NCBI GenBank assembly: GCA_009917555.1
Contig: QZDX01000004.1
Location: 62,001 to 126,000 of the forward strand
Reading direction: 5' to 3'
Source of the DNA: a bacterium 1XD21-13
Lineage (GTDB): Bacteria > Bacillota > Clostridia > Lachnospirales > Lachnospiraceae
DNA: 64,000 nucleotides
Shown: one piece after another, positions 9,099-18,199 of the stretch
Numbering within the stretch: position 1 is the first letter of the stretch
Layout of the letters: each line of letters begins with the position of its first letter
Translations under genes and position numbers: made by a program
The notes under the pieces: model-generated
Seen by the model: only the letters and a program-made list of their open reading frames with translations
Database searches by the model: none
Told to the model about the DNA's origin: nothing

Positions 9099-10874
9099 AT
9101 GAAAAAATGGACAGGTGCAAAGGGACATATACTGGTAATGCTGTTGCTTTCCTTTGTGATAACAGGTATTTATTTTATATTTATCTATCAAAAAATACCG
9201 TTTATCTATGACATCAATGATGACGTTGCCATGCGCAATGTGGCGGCGGGTGTAATTACAGGTGCACCGGATGCTCATTTGCTGCATGTAAAATATTGTC
9301 TGGGGCTTGTCATTGCAGGATTATATTGCATAGCTCCCGGTTTGGACTGGTATGGTCTGATTATGATAGGGATCATTCTATTTGCCTTTTCCATGATTTT
9401 GTACCGGGGGCTGGAGGCTGAGAGAAGTGTTATCTGGAAGGTTATCTATCTTTTGCTGGCTCTGCTTTTATTGACCTGCCTGGGGCTGCAGCATATTACA
9501 GCCTTTCAGTGGACTACTACGGCGGCCATCGCAGGTGCAGCAGGCATCTATCTTTTCTATACATCAGACACAAGGGAGCCCTTCCGCGTCTATCTGGAGG
9601 AGGGAACTGCGGTTTGTCTGCTGCTGCTTTCTCTTATGGTGCGGGATGATGTGTTTCTGATGGTTCTTCCTGTGGCGGCTTTGTGCTTCTGGTGGAAGTA
9701 TGGCTCCTTAAAAAAATGTGGACGTTTGCCCTTTACGCTGGAGCATCTTTGGGTTCCTGTAACGCTTTTTATGGGAGTATTGCTTATTCTGGGAATCGAG
9801 GCCTTTGCCTACCGTTCTCCTCAGTGGAGAGAATTTCGTTCCTACAATACGAATCGGGAAGCAATCATGGACTATTATGATCCTCCCACCTATGAGGAGG
9901 AGCCAGAATTTTATGATTCTCTGGGCTTTTCCCCGGAGGAGGCGGAGAATCTGCAGAGGTATTCTCTTTATCTGATGGATGATCTTTACAGTGAAAATAT
10001 GAAGAAGCTGGCGGACTATTCTGAAAAGCTTTATATAGAAAAGCATCCCTTTAAGGAAAGACTTTCCTCGGGGCTTCGGGGAATCTATGAGCATTTGGGA
10101 AAGGATACCTATCACTTGACCAATCTGATCTGTTTTTGTATGATTGCCCTTGCAGCAGGCCTGGCACTTGGCAGAGACAGAAAGCAGCTGGAGCTGATCC
10201 TGTCTGTATTGGCTGTTTGGGCCGCTTTTTGGCTGTATCTGGGATATCGCAACCGAATTCTGGAGCGTGTGGGCTTTTCCCTGTATCTGCTGGCCTTTCT
10301 GACTATGCTGGGGATCTGGTACCGCATGGAATCCGGTGGGCCAAGGAGCAGGAAAGAGAAGAAGGATATCTGGGTGAATAGTTTGGCGGCTGGTGGTCTC
10401 TGTGTGGTTCTGCTGCTCCTTGCCAGTATGACCTGGAGTACCGTGAAGGGAAATAATATCTGGCGAAGGGATTATAATCTGCAGTTTTTGGATGTGAACC
10501 GCTATATGGCGGAGCATCCCGGTAATGTTTATTTTATGACCACCTTTTCCATTGAAACCTATACGGACAATTTTACCATGCGAAGGGAGTTTGCCTTTAG
10601 CAATCTTCTCTCTGTGGGCGGCTGGCATACCTTTTCCCCTCTGGAAAATGAAAAGGCCAAAAGACTTGGAATTACGGATGCCAAGCGGGACATGGTCGAG
10701 AAGGACAACGTATATGTGATTTCCTTAGAAAATGTGAATCTGCGGTACATGGATCGGTATTACGAAAGCCTCTATGGAGAGGACTACCATGGACGCCAGC
10801 TGGTGGATACCCTGGACTATGGAGAGCAGATTTTTGAGGTGTATGATATGACAGTGAAGGAGGGAGCAGGGTGA
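9099..10874 (+). CDS. Polytopic membrane protein, tandem paralog B
   Basis: The 591-residue protein is a clear paralog of the preceding gene product. Both share the DINDDVAMRNVAAG...GAPDAHLLHVKYCLG...LDWYG pattern after the first helix, the same topology and near-equal length. Both have an ERVxFSLxLxxxLxM stretch near residue 390. The family is unknown to me; a GT-C-like enzyme is possible. The 3' end overlaps the aminotransferase start in a GTGA arrangement, showing coupling. Two diverged adjacent copies may add different sugars or act as a heterodimer. Confidence 0.6.
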   Translation: MKKWTGAKGHILVMLLLSFVITGIYFIFIYQKIPFIYDINDDVAMRNVAAGVITGAPDAHLLHVKYCLGLVIAGLYCIAPGLDWYGLIMIGIILFAFSMILYRGLEAERSVIWKVIYLLLALLLLTCLGLQHITAFQWTTTAAIAGAAGIYLFYTSDTREPFRVYLEEGTAVCLLLLSLMVRDDVFLMVLPVAALCFWWKYGSLKKCGRLPFTLEHLWVPVTLFMGVLLILGIEAFAYRSPQWREFRSYNTNREAIMDYYDPPTYEEEPEFYDSLGFSPEEAENLQRYSLYLMDDLYSENMKKLADYSEKLYIEKHPFKERLSSGLRGIYEHLGKDTYHLTNLICFCMIALAAGLALGRDRKQLELILSVLAVWAAFWLYLGYRNRILERVGFSLYLLAFLTMLGIWYRMESGGPRSRKEKKDIWVNSLAAGGLCVVLLLLASMTWSTVKGNNIWRRDYNLQFLDVNRYMAEHPGNVYFMTTFSIETYTDNFTMRREFAFSNLLSVGGWHTFSPLENEKAKRLGITDAKRDMVEKDNVYVISLENVNLRYMDRYYESLYGEDYHGRQLVDTLDYGEQIFEVYDMTVKEGAG

Positions 10875-12001
10875 TAGGATTTAATGTGGCACCCTTTACG
10901 GGAAAGGAATTTGATTACATCCGTGAGGCCATTGAGGCAGAGCATATCTGCGGTGATGGAATGTTCACAAAGCGGTGCAATGGATGGATAGAGACACAGA
11001 CAGGTACGGCGAAGGCGCTTTTGACCACCTCCTGCACCCATGCTACGGAGATGGCTGCCTTGCTTTTGGATATTCAGCCGGGAGATGAGGTCATTATGCC
11101 CTCTTATACCTTTGTATCCACAGCAGATGCATTTGTTCTCAGAGGGGCGGTTCCGGTATTTGTGGATATTCGTCCGGATACTATGAATCTAGATGAAGCC
11201 TTAATAGAGGAGGCCATCACAGAGAGGACAAGGGCAATTGTTCCTGTGCACTATGCGGGAGTATCCTGTGAGATGGATCGGATTATGGAGATTGCAGGGA
11301 AGTATCATTTGGCAGTCGTGGAGGATGCGGCTCAGGGCGTATGCGCCTTCTATAAGGGAAGGGCCTTGGGAACCATGGGAGATTACGGCTGCTTCAGCTT
11401 TCATGAGACAAAGAATTTTTCCATGGGAGAGGGCGGTGCATTGCTGATTCGGGACCCGGAGCACATTGAGGAGGCGGAGATTCTCCGTGAAAAGGGCACA
11501 AACCGCTCCAAGTTTTTTCGGGGACAGGTGGACAAGTATACCTGGGTGAACCATGGGAGCTCCTATCTGCCCAGTGATATGAATGCGGCTTATCTGTGGG
11601 CGCAGCTGGAGCTGGCGGATGTGATTACGGAGGATCGGATGAAAAGCTGGAATGCCTACTATGAGCAGCTGGCAGACTTGCAGGCCAATGGGCGCATTGA
11701 GCTTCCTGTGATACCAAAGGACTGTGAACACAATGCTCATATGTTCTATTTGAAGACCAAGGATCTTAAGGAGAGGACAGCCTTGATTGCCTATCTTAAG
11801 GAGAGTGAGATTCAGACGGTATTTCACTATGTTCCTCTTCACACAGCCCCGGCCGGTGAGAGATTTGGAAGGTTTGTGGGGGAGGACCGCTATACCACCA
11901 GGGAAAGTGAGCGGCTTTTGCGGCTTCCTATGTATTATGGACTGGAAGAGGAGCAGGTTGCCTATATTGTGGAGAGTATAAAGGAGTTCTATGAGAGATA
12001 A
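10871..12001 (+). CDS. rffA: DegT/DnrJ/EryC1-type sugar aminotransferase, WecE/RffA-like
   Basis: The 376-residue PLP-dependent aminotransferase matches the dTDP-4-amino-4,6-dideoxygalactose transaminase subgroup. It begins with IGFNVAPFTGKEFDYI and contains CTHATEMAALLL, DAAQGVCAFYKGRALGTMGDYG and the PLP lysine in FHETKNFSMGEGGA near residue 181. It would convert a dTDP-4-keto-6-deoxyhexose to the 4-amino sugar, and the rfbC remnant shows that dTDP-sugar chemistry occurs in this locus. The GTG start overlaps the previous TGA stop. The 3' end overlaps the next gene by 11 bases. Confidence 0.85.
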   Translation: MIGFNVAPFTGKEFDYIREAIEAEHICGDGMFTKRCNGWIETQTGTAKALLTTSCTHATEMAALLLDIQPGDEVIMPSYTFVSTADAFVLRGAVPVFVDIRPDTMNLDEALIEEAITERTRAIVPVHYAGVSCEMDRIMEIAGKYHLAVVEDAAQGVCAFYKGRALGTMGDYGCFSFHETKNFSMGEGGALLIRDPEHIEEAEILREKGTNRSKFFRGQVDKYTWVNHGSSYLPSDMNAAYLWAQLELADVITEDRMKSWNAYYEQLADLQANGRIELPVIPKDCEHNAHMFYLKTKDLKERTALIAYLKESEIQTVFHYVPLHTAPAGERFGRFVGEDRYTTRESERLLRLPMYYGLEEEQVAYIVESIKEFYER

Positions 12002-13157
12002 GAAAAAGGAAGGAGCCTGGGGATGGCTGTGTACGGCAATTCTGTTTCTATTGACCCTTATCATAGTAAAGCTTGAGATGGAAAAGGGCCATGAGGTATT
12101 GCTGTATAGTGATTTTGCCACACATTCCTCCTGGGCAGTGGGAGAATTTACGGACCCGCTTTATGATAAATTTTATGCTTATCCTATTTGGCATCTGGCA
12201 GTTCGCATGGTCAATAGTCTGCTGCCCGTAGGAAGAGAATATGCAGGGGCATTGGTAACTGCCTGCTGTATAGGCTTTTGTACTCTGATTTTATATGATT
12301 TCCTTAACAGAGAGCTGAATAACTGTCTGCCGCAGTGGAGGATCTGTCTGCTGACCCTTGGCCTCATGGTGCTAACGGCACTCTATATGCCTTGGTTTAA
12401 TGAGGAGGTATATTTGGGTCAGAGCAGCCCAACTATCTGGCACAATCCTACCAATATGGCGGTAAAACCCATAGCCCTGCTGATATTTCTGTGGTTTTTG
12501 CGCTTATATGAAAAGGGTCAGAGAACGAAGGGGACGGAATTAGCAGTGCTGTCTGGTGTACTGCTTTTAAGTTGCTTTGTGAAACCGTCCTTTGTCCAGG
12601 GCTTCCTGCCGGGAGTTGTCCTTTTTTTGTTGATAGAGCTGTTTTTGACCAAAGGAAAAAGCTTTTTATTCAGCTTAAAAATAGCAGTGGTTTTTATACC
12701 GTCGGGAATCTACTTTTTAGTGCAGTTTTTTTCTATGTTTGGTTCTGGTGCAGAGAGAAGCATGGGTATATCGCCCTTTACGGTTATGAGATTTGATACG
12801 GCCCATCCGCTGATTTCTATTTTGCAGGCTGCGGCCTTCCCTCTTTTTGTTGTGGGAATTTCTGGATGGAAACAGCTTTCTGGGGATAAAAAATTGCTGT
12901 TCTCTTTGATTTTTTATGTGGTTACCCTGCTGGAGTTTGTGCTGCTCATTGAGTTGACTGAGCCAGAATCCGGCAATTTTGAGTGGGCCCTTCAGCTGGC
13001 GCTCTTTGCTTTTTTTGCTGTGTCTGCAGTACGGTTTTATCAAAGGATGGATAAACGGCCTTGGATGAAGTATGTTGGAAATGGACTGCTTTTTTATCAC
13101 ATCATTTCAGGAATTTATTATTATATTTACCTTATGCTCAGCCCCTTGCAATGCTGA
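11991..13157 (+). CDS. Unrecognised polytopic membrane protein
   Basis: The 388-residue protein has about nine hydrophobic segments. A first external loop carries LLYSDFATHSSWAVGEFTDPLYDKFYAYPIWH and a second carries YLGQSSPTIWHNPTNMAVKP. Acidic residues in the first loop and helix-rich topology recall GT-C glycosyltransferases and polymerases, but I cannot assign a family. It overlaps the aminotransferase gene, so the two are co-translated. It may use an amino-sugar lipid intermediate. This is contextual inference. Confidence 0.6.
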   Translation: MRDKKKEGAWGWLCTAILFLLTLIIVKLEMEKGHEVLLYSDFATHSSWAVGEFTDPLYDKFYAYPIWHLAVRMVNSLLPVGREYAGALVTACCIGFCTLILYDFLNRELNNCLPQWRICLLTLGLMVLTALYMPWFNEEVYLGQSSPTIWHNPTNMAVKPIALLIFLWFLRLYEKGQRTKGTELAVLSGVLLLSCFVKPSFVQGFLPGVVLFLLIELFLTKGKSFLFSLKIAVVFIPSGIYFLVQFFSMFGSGAERSMGISPFTVMRFDTAHPLISILQAAAFPLFVVGISGWKQLSGDKKLLFSLIFYVVTLLEFVLLIELTEPESGNFEWALQLALFAFFAVSAVRFYQRMDKRPWMKYVGNGLLFYHIISGIYYYIYLMLSPLQC

Positions 13158-13228
13158 ACGGCTTATGTGTGGAAACACAAGGAGAGTAAGATTTAAGAAA
13201 CTATAGAAAACGAGAGAAAGGATAAAGA

Positions 13229-14371
13229 ATGAAAAAGCTTGTAGTGATAGGTGCCAATGATTTTCAGGACCCGTTGATTCGAAGAGCCAGGGAGATGGAC
13301 TTTGAAACCCATGTCTTTGCATGGAAGGATGGATCGGTGGGGGAAAGGACGGCAGACTTCTTCTATCCTATCAGCATCGTGGAACGAGAACGGATTTTAG
13401 CGGAATGTGAAAAGATTCGGCCGGATGCAATCACTTCCATCGGGTCGGACTTAGCCATGCTGACGGTAAACGAGGTGGCGGGAAGGCTGGCACTTCCCTG
13501 CAATTCTATGGAGTGCACACGGATTTCTACCAATAAGTATGCCATGCGGAGGGCGTTTTTGGCAGCAGGAGTGTCAGTTCCGGGATTCCGATGTGTAGAT
13601 GGAGAAGCAAAGACAGAGGAGGTAGAGGATCTGAGGCTTCCGGTAATTGTAAAGCCTACGGATCGATCCGGGAGTAGAGGTATCACAAAGCTCACCGATT
13701 GGACTGGCTTCTCGGAAGCTTTGAAGCTTGCGGTGGAGAACTCCTTTGAAAAAAGAGCCATTGTAGAAGAATACCTGACAGGGGAAGAGTATAGCTGTGA
13801 GTGCATTTCCTATCAGGGGACCCATTATTTTCTGGCACTGACAAAGAAATATACCACGGGAGCGCCTCATTTTATTGAAACGGCTCATTTGGAGCCATCA
13901 GGGCTTTCCTTGGAGCAGGCAGAAAGGATCAAACAGGCAGTCTTTGAGGCTCTTTGTGCATTGAAGGTGGAAAACGGGGCTTCCCATACAGAATTCATGA
14001 TAGATGAGGAGAATAGAATTAAAATTATTGAAGTAGGTGCCCGCATGGGTGGAGATTGCATTGGATCGCATCTGGTTCCGCTTTCTACAGGCTATGACTA
14101 TATGGGTATGGTCATAGATGTGGCCTGTGGCAAAAGGCCAAAGCTGGCAGCTTACAAAAAGGAACAGGCTGCCTATATTCAATTTGTGTTCTGTCAGGAG
14201 GATTTGAGACTTTTGGAATATGTAAGGAAGAAGTCCCCTGAGCATGTCCATTTTGTCAGTGAGATAGCACCTATATCAGATGGAAAGGTAACAGACAGCT
14301 CCACCCGGTTTGGATATTATATTTTAACCTTTGAAAGCCCAGAGCAGGTAAAGGAGTATGTGGAATTATGA
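13229..14371 (+). CDS. ATP-grasp family ligase
   Basis: The 380-residue protein has an N-terminal Rossmann-like part (KKLVVIGANDFQDPLI) and an ATP-grasp fold: LPVIVKPTDRSGSRGI near residues 132-150, VEEYLTGEEYSCE near 182-195 and metal-binding MIDEENRIKIIEVGARMGGD near 255-275. ATP-grasp enzymes of this CarB/PurD-like type form carbon-nitrogen bonds from a carboxylate via acyl phosphate. Next to an amino-sugar transaminase it could acylate the sugar amine with an amino acid or other acid. Its stop overlaps the start of a small flippase-like gene, linking product formation with transport. The substrate is unknown. Confidence 0.82.
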   Translation: MKKLVVIGANDFQDPLIRRAREMDFETHVFAWKDGSVGERTADFFYPISIVERERILAECEKIRPDAITSIGSDLAMLTVNEVAGRLALPCNSMECTRISTNKYAMRRAFLAAGVSVPGFRCVDGEAKTEEVEDLRLPVIVKPTDRSGSRGITKLTDWTGFSEALKLAVENSFEKRAIVEEYLTGEEYSCECISYQGTHYFLALTKKYTTGAPHFIETAHLEPSGLSLEQAERIKQAVFEALCALKVENGASHTEFMIDEENRIKIIEVGARMGGDCIGSHLVPLSTGYDYMGMVIDVACGKRPKLAAYKKEQAAYIQFVFCQEDLRLLEYVRKKSPEHVHFVSEIAPISDGKVTDSSTRFGYYILTFESPEQVKEYVEL

Positions 14372-14715
14372 AAAAGATTTCTTTCAAGACTATATTGGCC
14401 CTTCAGATGGTGGTGATGATTTATACTTTATCCAGTGTGATGGCAAAGCTGGCCTCCGGCTATGAGGCTCTTAGTCTTCCCTTTTTGTTTTTTTACGGGG
14501 CTGAAATTCTGATTTTGGGAGTTTATGCCATTGCCTGGCAGCAGATTATTAAACGCTGTGAACTGTCGGTGGCCTATGCCAACCGCTCTATGGCGATTCT
14601 GTGGTCGCTGATATGGACAGTGCTTTTTTTCCATGAGGCGCTGACCATAAAAAATATAATAGGAGTTATCATTGTTTTCGCAGGAACAATGATTGTGAAC
14701 AGTGATGGTGAATAA
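14368..14715 (+). CDS. EmrE/ArnE-like small membrane protein, half-flippase subunit 1
   Basis: This 115-residue protein has four hydrophobic helices and the small-multidrug-resistance/EamA pattern: CELSVAYANRSMAILWSLIWTVLFFHEALTIKNIIGVIIVFAGTMIVNS. It resembles ArnE/ArnF subunits that flip undecaprenyl-phosphate-linked amino sugar in Gram-negatives. It overlaps the ATP-grasp stop by 4 bases (ATGA) and overlaps the next, similar gene. The pairing suggests a heterodimer flipping a lipid-linked sugar. Substrate is inferred. Confidence 0.8.
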   Translation: MKKISFKTILALQMVVMIYTLSSVMAKLASGYEALSLPFLFFYGAEILILGVYAIAWQQIIKRCELSVAYANRSMAILWSLIWTVLFFHEALTIKNIIGVIIVFAGTMIVNSDGE

Positions 14716-15043
14716 ATATATGCTTTTGCTGGTGTTGTCTGTAGTAGTGGCATCCTTTTCACAGATTCTTTTGAAAAAAAGCGCAGGAAAGACTTATGAG
14801 TCTGTGATTTGGGAGTACTTAAATCCTTTGGTAATCATTGGCTATGGAATGATGGTTCTTTCTACTCTGCTGACAGTGGGGGGCTATGTGGGGCTGGAGT
14901 ACAAGAATGGAGCCGTCATAGAGGCTTTGGGCTTTGTATTGGTGATGCTTCTAAGCCGTTTGTTTTTTGGAGAAAAAATTACAAAGAAAAAGCTGTTGGG
15001 AAACAGCTTAATTCTTCTTGGAATCTTAATTTTCTATAGCTGA
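14705..15043 (+). CDS. EmrE/ArnF-like small membrane protein, half-flippase subunit 2
   Basis: The protein is about 112 residues with four helices, resembling the preceding protein and ArnF. Features include ASFSQILLKKSAGKTYE after helix 1 and ALGFVLVMLLSRLFFGEKITKKKLLGNSLILLGILIF at the end. The first ATG at 14705 is used; a GTG one codon upstream is possible. It overlaps the end of the partner gene by 11 bases. Its 3' end overlaps convergently with the minus-strand glycosyltransferase by 18 bases, leaving no room for a separate terminator. Confidence 0.8.
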   Translation: MVNKYMLLLVLSVVVASFSQILLKKSAGKTYESVIWEYLNPLVIIGYGMMVLSTLLTVGGYVGLEYKNGAVIEALGFVLVMLLSRLFFGEKITKKKLLGNSLILLGILIFYS

Positions 15044-15991
15044 TTCATGCTGGCTTTCTGACTGTGGTGCTGTAAAGATCTCGCGAATCATGTATTGAGG
15101 GGAGTTGTTGATGCTGATGTAAATGCGTCCGATGTATTCGCCAATCAGCCCCAGCATAACCAGAATGAGACCACCCATAAGAAAGATGGAGGAAATAATA
15201 GAACTCCAGCCCATTTCAATGGTGGGATCAACCAGCTTGCGGATTACTACATAGAGACCATAGCAAAAACCAAGAAAGGCAAAGGCTGTTCCACATAAGG
15301 TGGCTATCCGAAGAGGCTTGACGGAAAAAGCAGTGAAGCCGTTGAACCAAAGAGTCACCAGCTTTTTAAAGGTATAGCCGGATTCGCCAACCATGCGGCT
15401 GTGGTGGGTGACAGGGACGTTGGTAATGTACTTGGTTGCACGGAAAATCAGGCCCTCAATATAGGGATAAGGATTTTGATAGCGCAGAATCTCATTCATA
15501 ATCAAGCGTCGCATAATAAAATAGCTGGTAACCTTTAAGCCCTTTGGCTTTCCTAAGAGGCTTTCGGTCATCTTTTCGTTCATCCAGGTGCCGAAGTTCC
15601 GAAAACCACTGTGCATTTTATGCTCATAGGAGGCATAGACCACATCCCAGCCTTCTTGAATTTTGTCTACTAAAGTGAAAAGCTCGCAGGCAGGTGTCTG
15701 TCCGTCATCATCCAGAGAAATAATGAGATCTCCAGTACATTTTCGATAGCCTGCCATCAGTGCGGAGTGCTGGCCAAAATTTTTTGCCAGATTGATTCCT
15801 GTAATTTTGGGATTTTGAAGAACCAGGGCACGGATGTGTTCCCAGACACGATCCGGGGAGCAGTCATTAACCAGAACAATTTCATAATCGTATTCCGGCC
15901 TCTGGTGAAGTGTATGGATCAGTTCATGTACAACGATTTCTATGGTGCTTTCCGAGCCGTAGCAGGGAATCACAAAGGATAATTTGCTCAT
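15026..15991 (-). CDS. GtrB/ArnC-like polyprenyl-phosphate glycosyltransferase
   Basis: The 321-residue GT2 enzyme has LSFVIPCYGSE at the start, the DDDGQTPA metal motif at residues 94-100, and two C-terminal membrane helices near 230-300 with the GEYIGRIYISINNSPQYMIRE tail. This is typical of undecaprenyl-phosphate glucosyl/arabinosyl-type transferases. It is the only minus-strand gene in the polysaccharide locus and lies divergently to a gtrA homolog across a two-promoter gap. It probably loads the sugar that the GtrA or EmrE-like proteins flip. Confidence 0.9.
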   Translation of the reverse strand: MSKLSFVIPCYGSESTIEIVVHELIHTLHQRPEYDYEIVLVNDCSPDRVWEHIRALVLQNPKITGINLAKNFGQHSALMAGYRKCTGDLIISLDDDGQTPACELFTLVDKIQEGWDVVYASYEHKMHSGFRNFGTWMNEKMTESLLGKPKGLKVTSYFIMRRLIMNEILRYQNPYPYIEGLIFRATKYITNVPVTHHSRMVGESGYTFKKLVTLWFNGFTAFSVKPLRIATLCGTAFAFLGFCYGLYVVIRKLVDPTIEMGWSSIISSIFLMGGLILVMLGLIGEYIGRIYISINNSPQYMIREIFTAPQSESQHESAIEN

Positions 15992-16041
15992 TTGGATAGG
16001 AAATCCTTTCTATCAGCTTCTTTGTACGCTTTAGTCATTTT

Positions 16042-16070
16042 AGTATACAAGCTTTTTAGTAATTTATCAA
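16042..16070 (-). promoter_or_regulatory. Sigma-A promoter for the GtrB-like gene
   Basis: Read on the minus strand, TTGATA (16065-16070) is separated by 17 bases from TATACT (16042-16047). Both hexamers are near consensus. It reads toward the GtrB-like gene starting at 15991. Confidence 0.7.
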
Positions 16071-16095
16071 TGGCACTGAGGAAAGTAATAAAAGT

Positions 16096-16124
16096 TTTAC
16101 AACTGAGTAAAAAACGTGTATAAT
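16096..16124 (+). promoter_or_regulatory. Sigma-A promoter for gtrA and the CotH/VTC genes
   Basis: TTTACA (16096-16101), a 17-base spacer, and TATAAT (16119-16124) form a near-consensus promoter about 50 bases ahead of the gtrA start. It could drive gtrA and the tightly packed CotH, VTC and DUF4956 genes behind it. Confidence 0.75.
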
Positions 16125-16176
16125 AATAAAATTACTGGTAAAATTGAATTTTTTGGAAAAAAACGGAGAAACTTAT

Positions 16177-16578
16177 ATGAAAAAATTATTTGCCCAAATC
16201 ATCAAATTTGGTGCCGTAGGCTTTCTGTGCTTCTTTATTGACTATGGTATTATGGTGGCCCTTGTAGAGCTGGCTGGTTTTGGGGAGCTCATTGCAAGTG
16301 GATGCTCCTTTGCTGTGTCCGTGACCGTAAACTATATTTTAAGCATCACGGTTGTGTTTGATACAGACAAGGGGGCGAACAAGACAAAGCAGTTTGTAGC
16401 CTTTGTGATCCTAAGTGTCATCGGTCTTGGAATCAATCAGTTGATTATGCGGGCCGGTGTGGCATGGCTGGGACAGTACATGAAGCGAGCCTATATGGTG
16501 GTGAAGATTTTTGCCACGGCCGTGGTAATGGTTTATAATTTCATTACACGGAAAATATTTATTGAAAAGAAGGCTTAG
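16177..16578 (+). CDS. GtrA-family membrane protein
   Basis: The protein of about 133 residues has four helices and the GtrA signature FGAVGFLCFFIDYGIM at the N-terminus. GtrA proteins are proposed flippases for polyprenyl-phosphate-linked sugars and commonly pair with GtrB-type transferases, as here with the divergent gene. The ATG at 16177 is chosen because CGGAG lies 8 bases upstream. An upstream TTG at 16144 would add an unlikely leader. A good promoter lies just ahead. Confidence 0.85.
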   Translation: MKKLFAQIIKFGAVGFLCFFIDYGIMVALVELAGFGELIASGCSFAVSVTVNYILSITVVFDTDKGANKTKQFVAFVILSVIGLGINQLIMRAGVAWLGQYMKRAYMVVKIFATAVVMVYNFITRKIFIEKKA

Positions 16579-16612
16579 AGCGGAAGGCTTACAACTCTTT
16601 TGGAGGAGAGCT

Positions 16613-18199
16613 ATGAAAGAAAAAAGGGCGGCACTTGCTATTAGTCTGTTGCTGCTTATCCTTACAGGTGCTTTCATTCGGCGGGGTCCTGACAGAGAGG
16701 CAGCTATGGACAAGGGGCTTTTGACCTGGCAGGAGCAGCAGGAATGTATGGAATCATTAAGAGCGACGGAGGAGGACATTCTTGAGGAGCTTAGGTTTGC
16801 CGATGTAAGTCTGCCCTGTGACCGGGCAAGCGGAACCTTTTATCTTCCGGTAAATATGGAATCGGAGGAATGGGAGAGGGGAAGCTTTACCTCCGGACAG
16901 AAGGGTGTCCGGATATATCTTTTGGACAATCCCTTGGAGGATTCTAAAAAAACAGTGGTGAGAGAGGGGAAGGCCTACCGCCTTCTTGCCGTTCGGGGAG
17001 ATGTCTGCCGGGAGTATGGGGTAGTATTTACAGGGCTTCCCATTCTCAGCATAGAGACGGACCAGGAGATCCGCTATGAGGAGGTCTATGGCTCCATGCG
17101 TCTTCTGCTATCGGATACCAAAGAGGATTGGGTTTTTGAGAGCCCGATGAGCGGCCATATTCGAGGAGGAAGCAGCCGCCTGAACCCCAAAAAATCCTAT
17201 AAAATCACTCTCTATAAGCAAAACCAGGTGGGAAGCGGCAGCCTCAGGAAAAACCAGGCGTCTCTGTTAAATATGCGTAAGGATGATGAATGGCTTTTGT
17301 ATTCCATCTACAGCGAGGATACAAAGCTGCGGGATAAGCTTTCACTGGATATCTGGAATGAATCCGGCGCAGTGCGTATGGATTCCAAGGGCCATTACGG
17401 GTATCATATGGAATATATTGAGGTGTTTCAAAATGGAAAATATTGGGGATTGTATGGACTGATGGAGCCTGTGGACTATAAGCAGCTGGGGCTTACCAGG
17501 GAAGGGGAAGCACAGCCGGAGGATTACTTGTATAAGCAGAAGGATGCGGATGTGTTCGAACTGAAGGGCAATCACCAGGTAGAGGATGAGGCCCATTTTG
17601 AAGTATTGAACCGGTATCTTGCCCTTTTAAATGCGGATAATGACACATTTGCCAGGGAGATACCAAAGCTGATTGATGTGGATAGCGCCTTGGAGGTGTG
17701 GATTTATATTCAGGCAGTTCTTGGGATGGATAATGTGGAGCGAAACATTTTTTATCCCGCCCGCTTTGAGGAGGGGCAGTACCGGCTGTATTTTATGCCT
17801 TGGGATATGGACTATAGCTGGGGAAATGTGCATGATTTTGATGCGTTGAACCGGAGCCGGTTTTCGGAGGAGATCTGGACTATGCGGATCGCCTGGAGAC
17901 TGGGAGATCGGCTGGTGGAGCTTGATGTGGAGAGTGCCCGGGATAAGGTGGCAGGGCGGTGGAGGGATTTAAGAGAAAGTGTGTATTCGGATGAGTATCT
18001 TAGAAGTCACATTCAGGCCTATGCCCATCAGATCATTGATTCGGGGGCCTTTTGGAGAGATGAAGCCTTCTGGTATGACAGTCAGCACAGTGAGGATTTT
18101 GACGGATTGGCGGATTTAGCCTGCGACCGAATGCACTTCCTGGACAAGCAGCTTTCCGATCCCCTTTCTTATCTGAACATAGAGGAGTATGTAGAGTGA
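16613..18199 (+). CDS. Secreted CotH-family protein kinase-like protein, copy 1
   Basis: The 528-residue protein starts with a signal-anchor (ALAISLLLLILTGAF), so the body is probably outside the membrane. The CotH kinase-like domain is recognisable from HIRGGSSRLNPKKSYKITLY, LLYSIYSEDTKLRDKLSLDIWN, VEVFQNGKYWGLYGLMEPVD and FMPWDMDYSWG with acidic residues D398 and D400. CotH proteins, known from spore coats, phosphorylate other proteins. The ATG at 16613 has GGAGGAG upstream; a TTG at 16562 is less likely. It overlaps its paralog start by 4 bases. Co-location with VTC and DUF4956 is a recurrent association. Confidence 0.85.
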   Translation: MKEKRAALAISLLLLILTGAFIRRGPDREAAMDKGLLTWQEQQECMESLRATEEDILEELRFADVSLPCDRASGTFYLPVNMESEEWERGSFTSGQKGVRIYLLDNPLEDSKKTVVREGKAYRLLAVRGDVCREYGVVFTGLPILSIETDQEIRYEEVYGSMRLLLSDTKEDWVFESPMSGHIRGGSSRLNPKKSYKITLYKQNQVGSGSLRKNQASLLNMRKDDEWLLYSIYSEDTKLRDKLSLDIWNESGAVRMDSKGHYGYHMEYIEVFQNGKYWGLYGLMEPVDYKQLGLTREGEAQPEDYLYKQKDADVFELKGNHQVEDEAHFEVLNRYLALLNADNDTFAREIPKLIDVDSALEVWIYIQAVLGMDNVERNIFYPARFEEGQYRLYFMPWDMDYSWGNVHDFDALNRSRFSEEIWTMRIAWRLGDRLVELDVESARDKVAGRWRDLRESVYSDEYLRSHIQAYAHQIIDSGAFWRDEAFWYDSQHSEDFDGLADLACDRMHFLDKQLSDPLSYLNIEEYVE

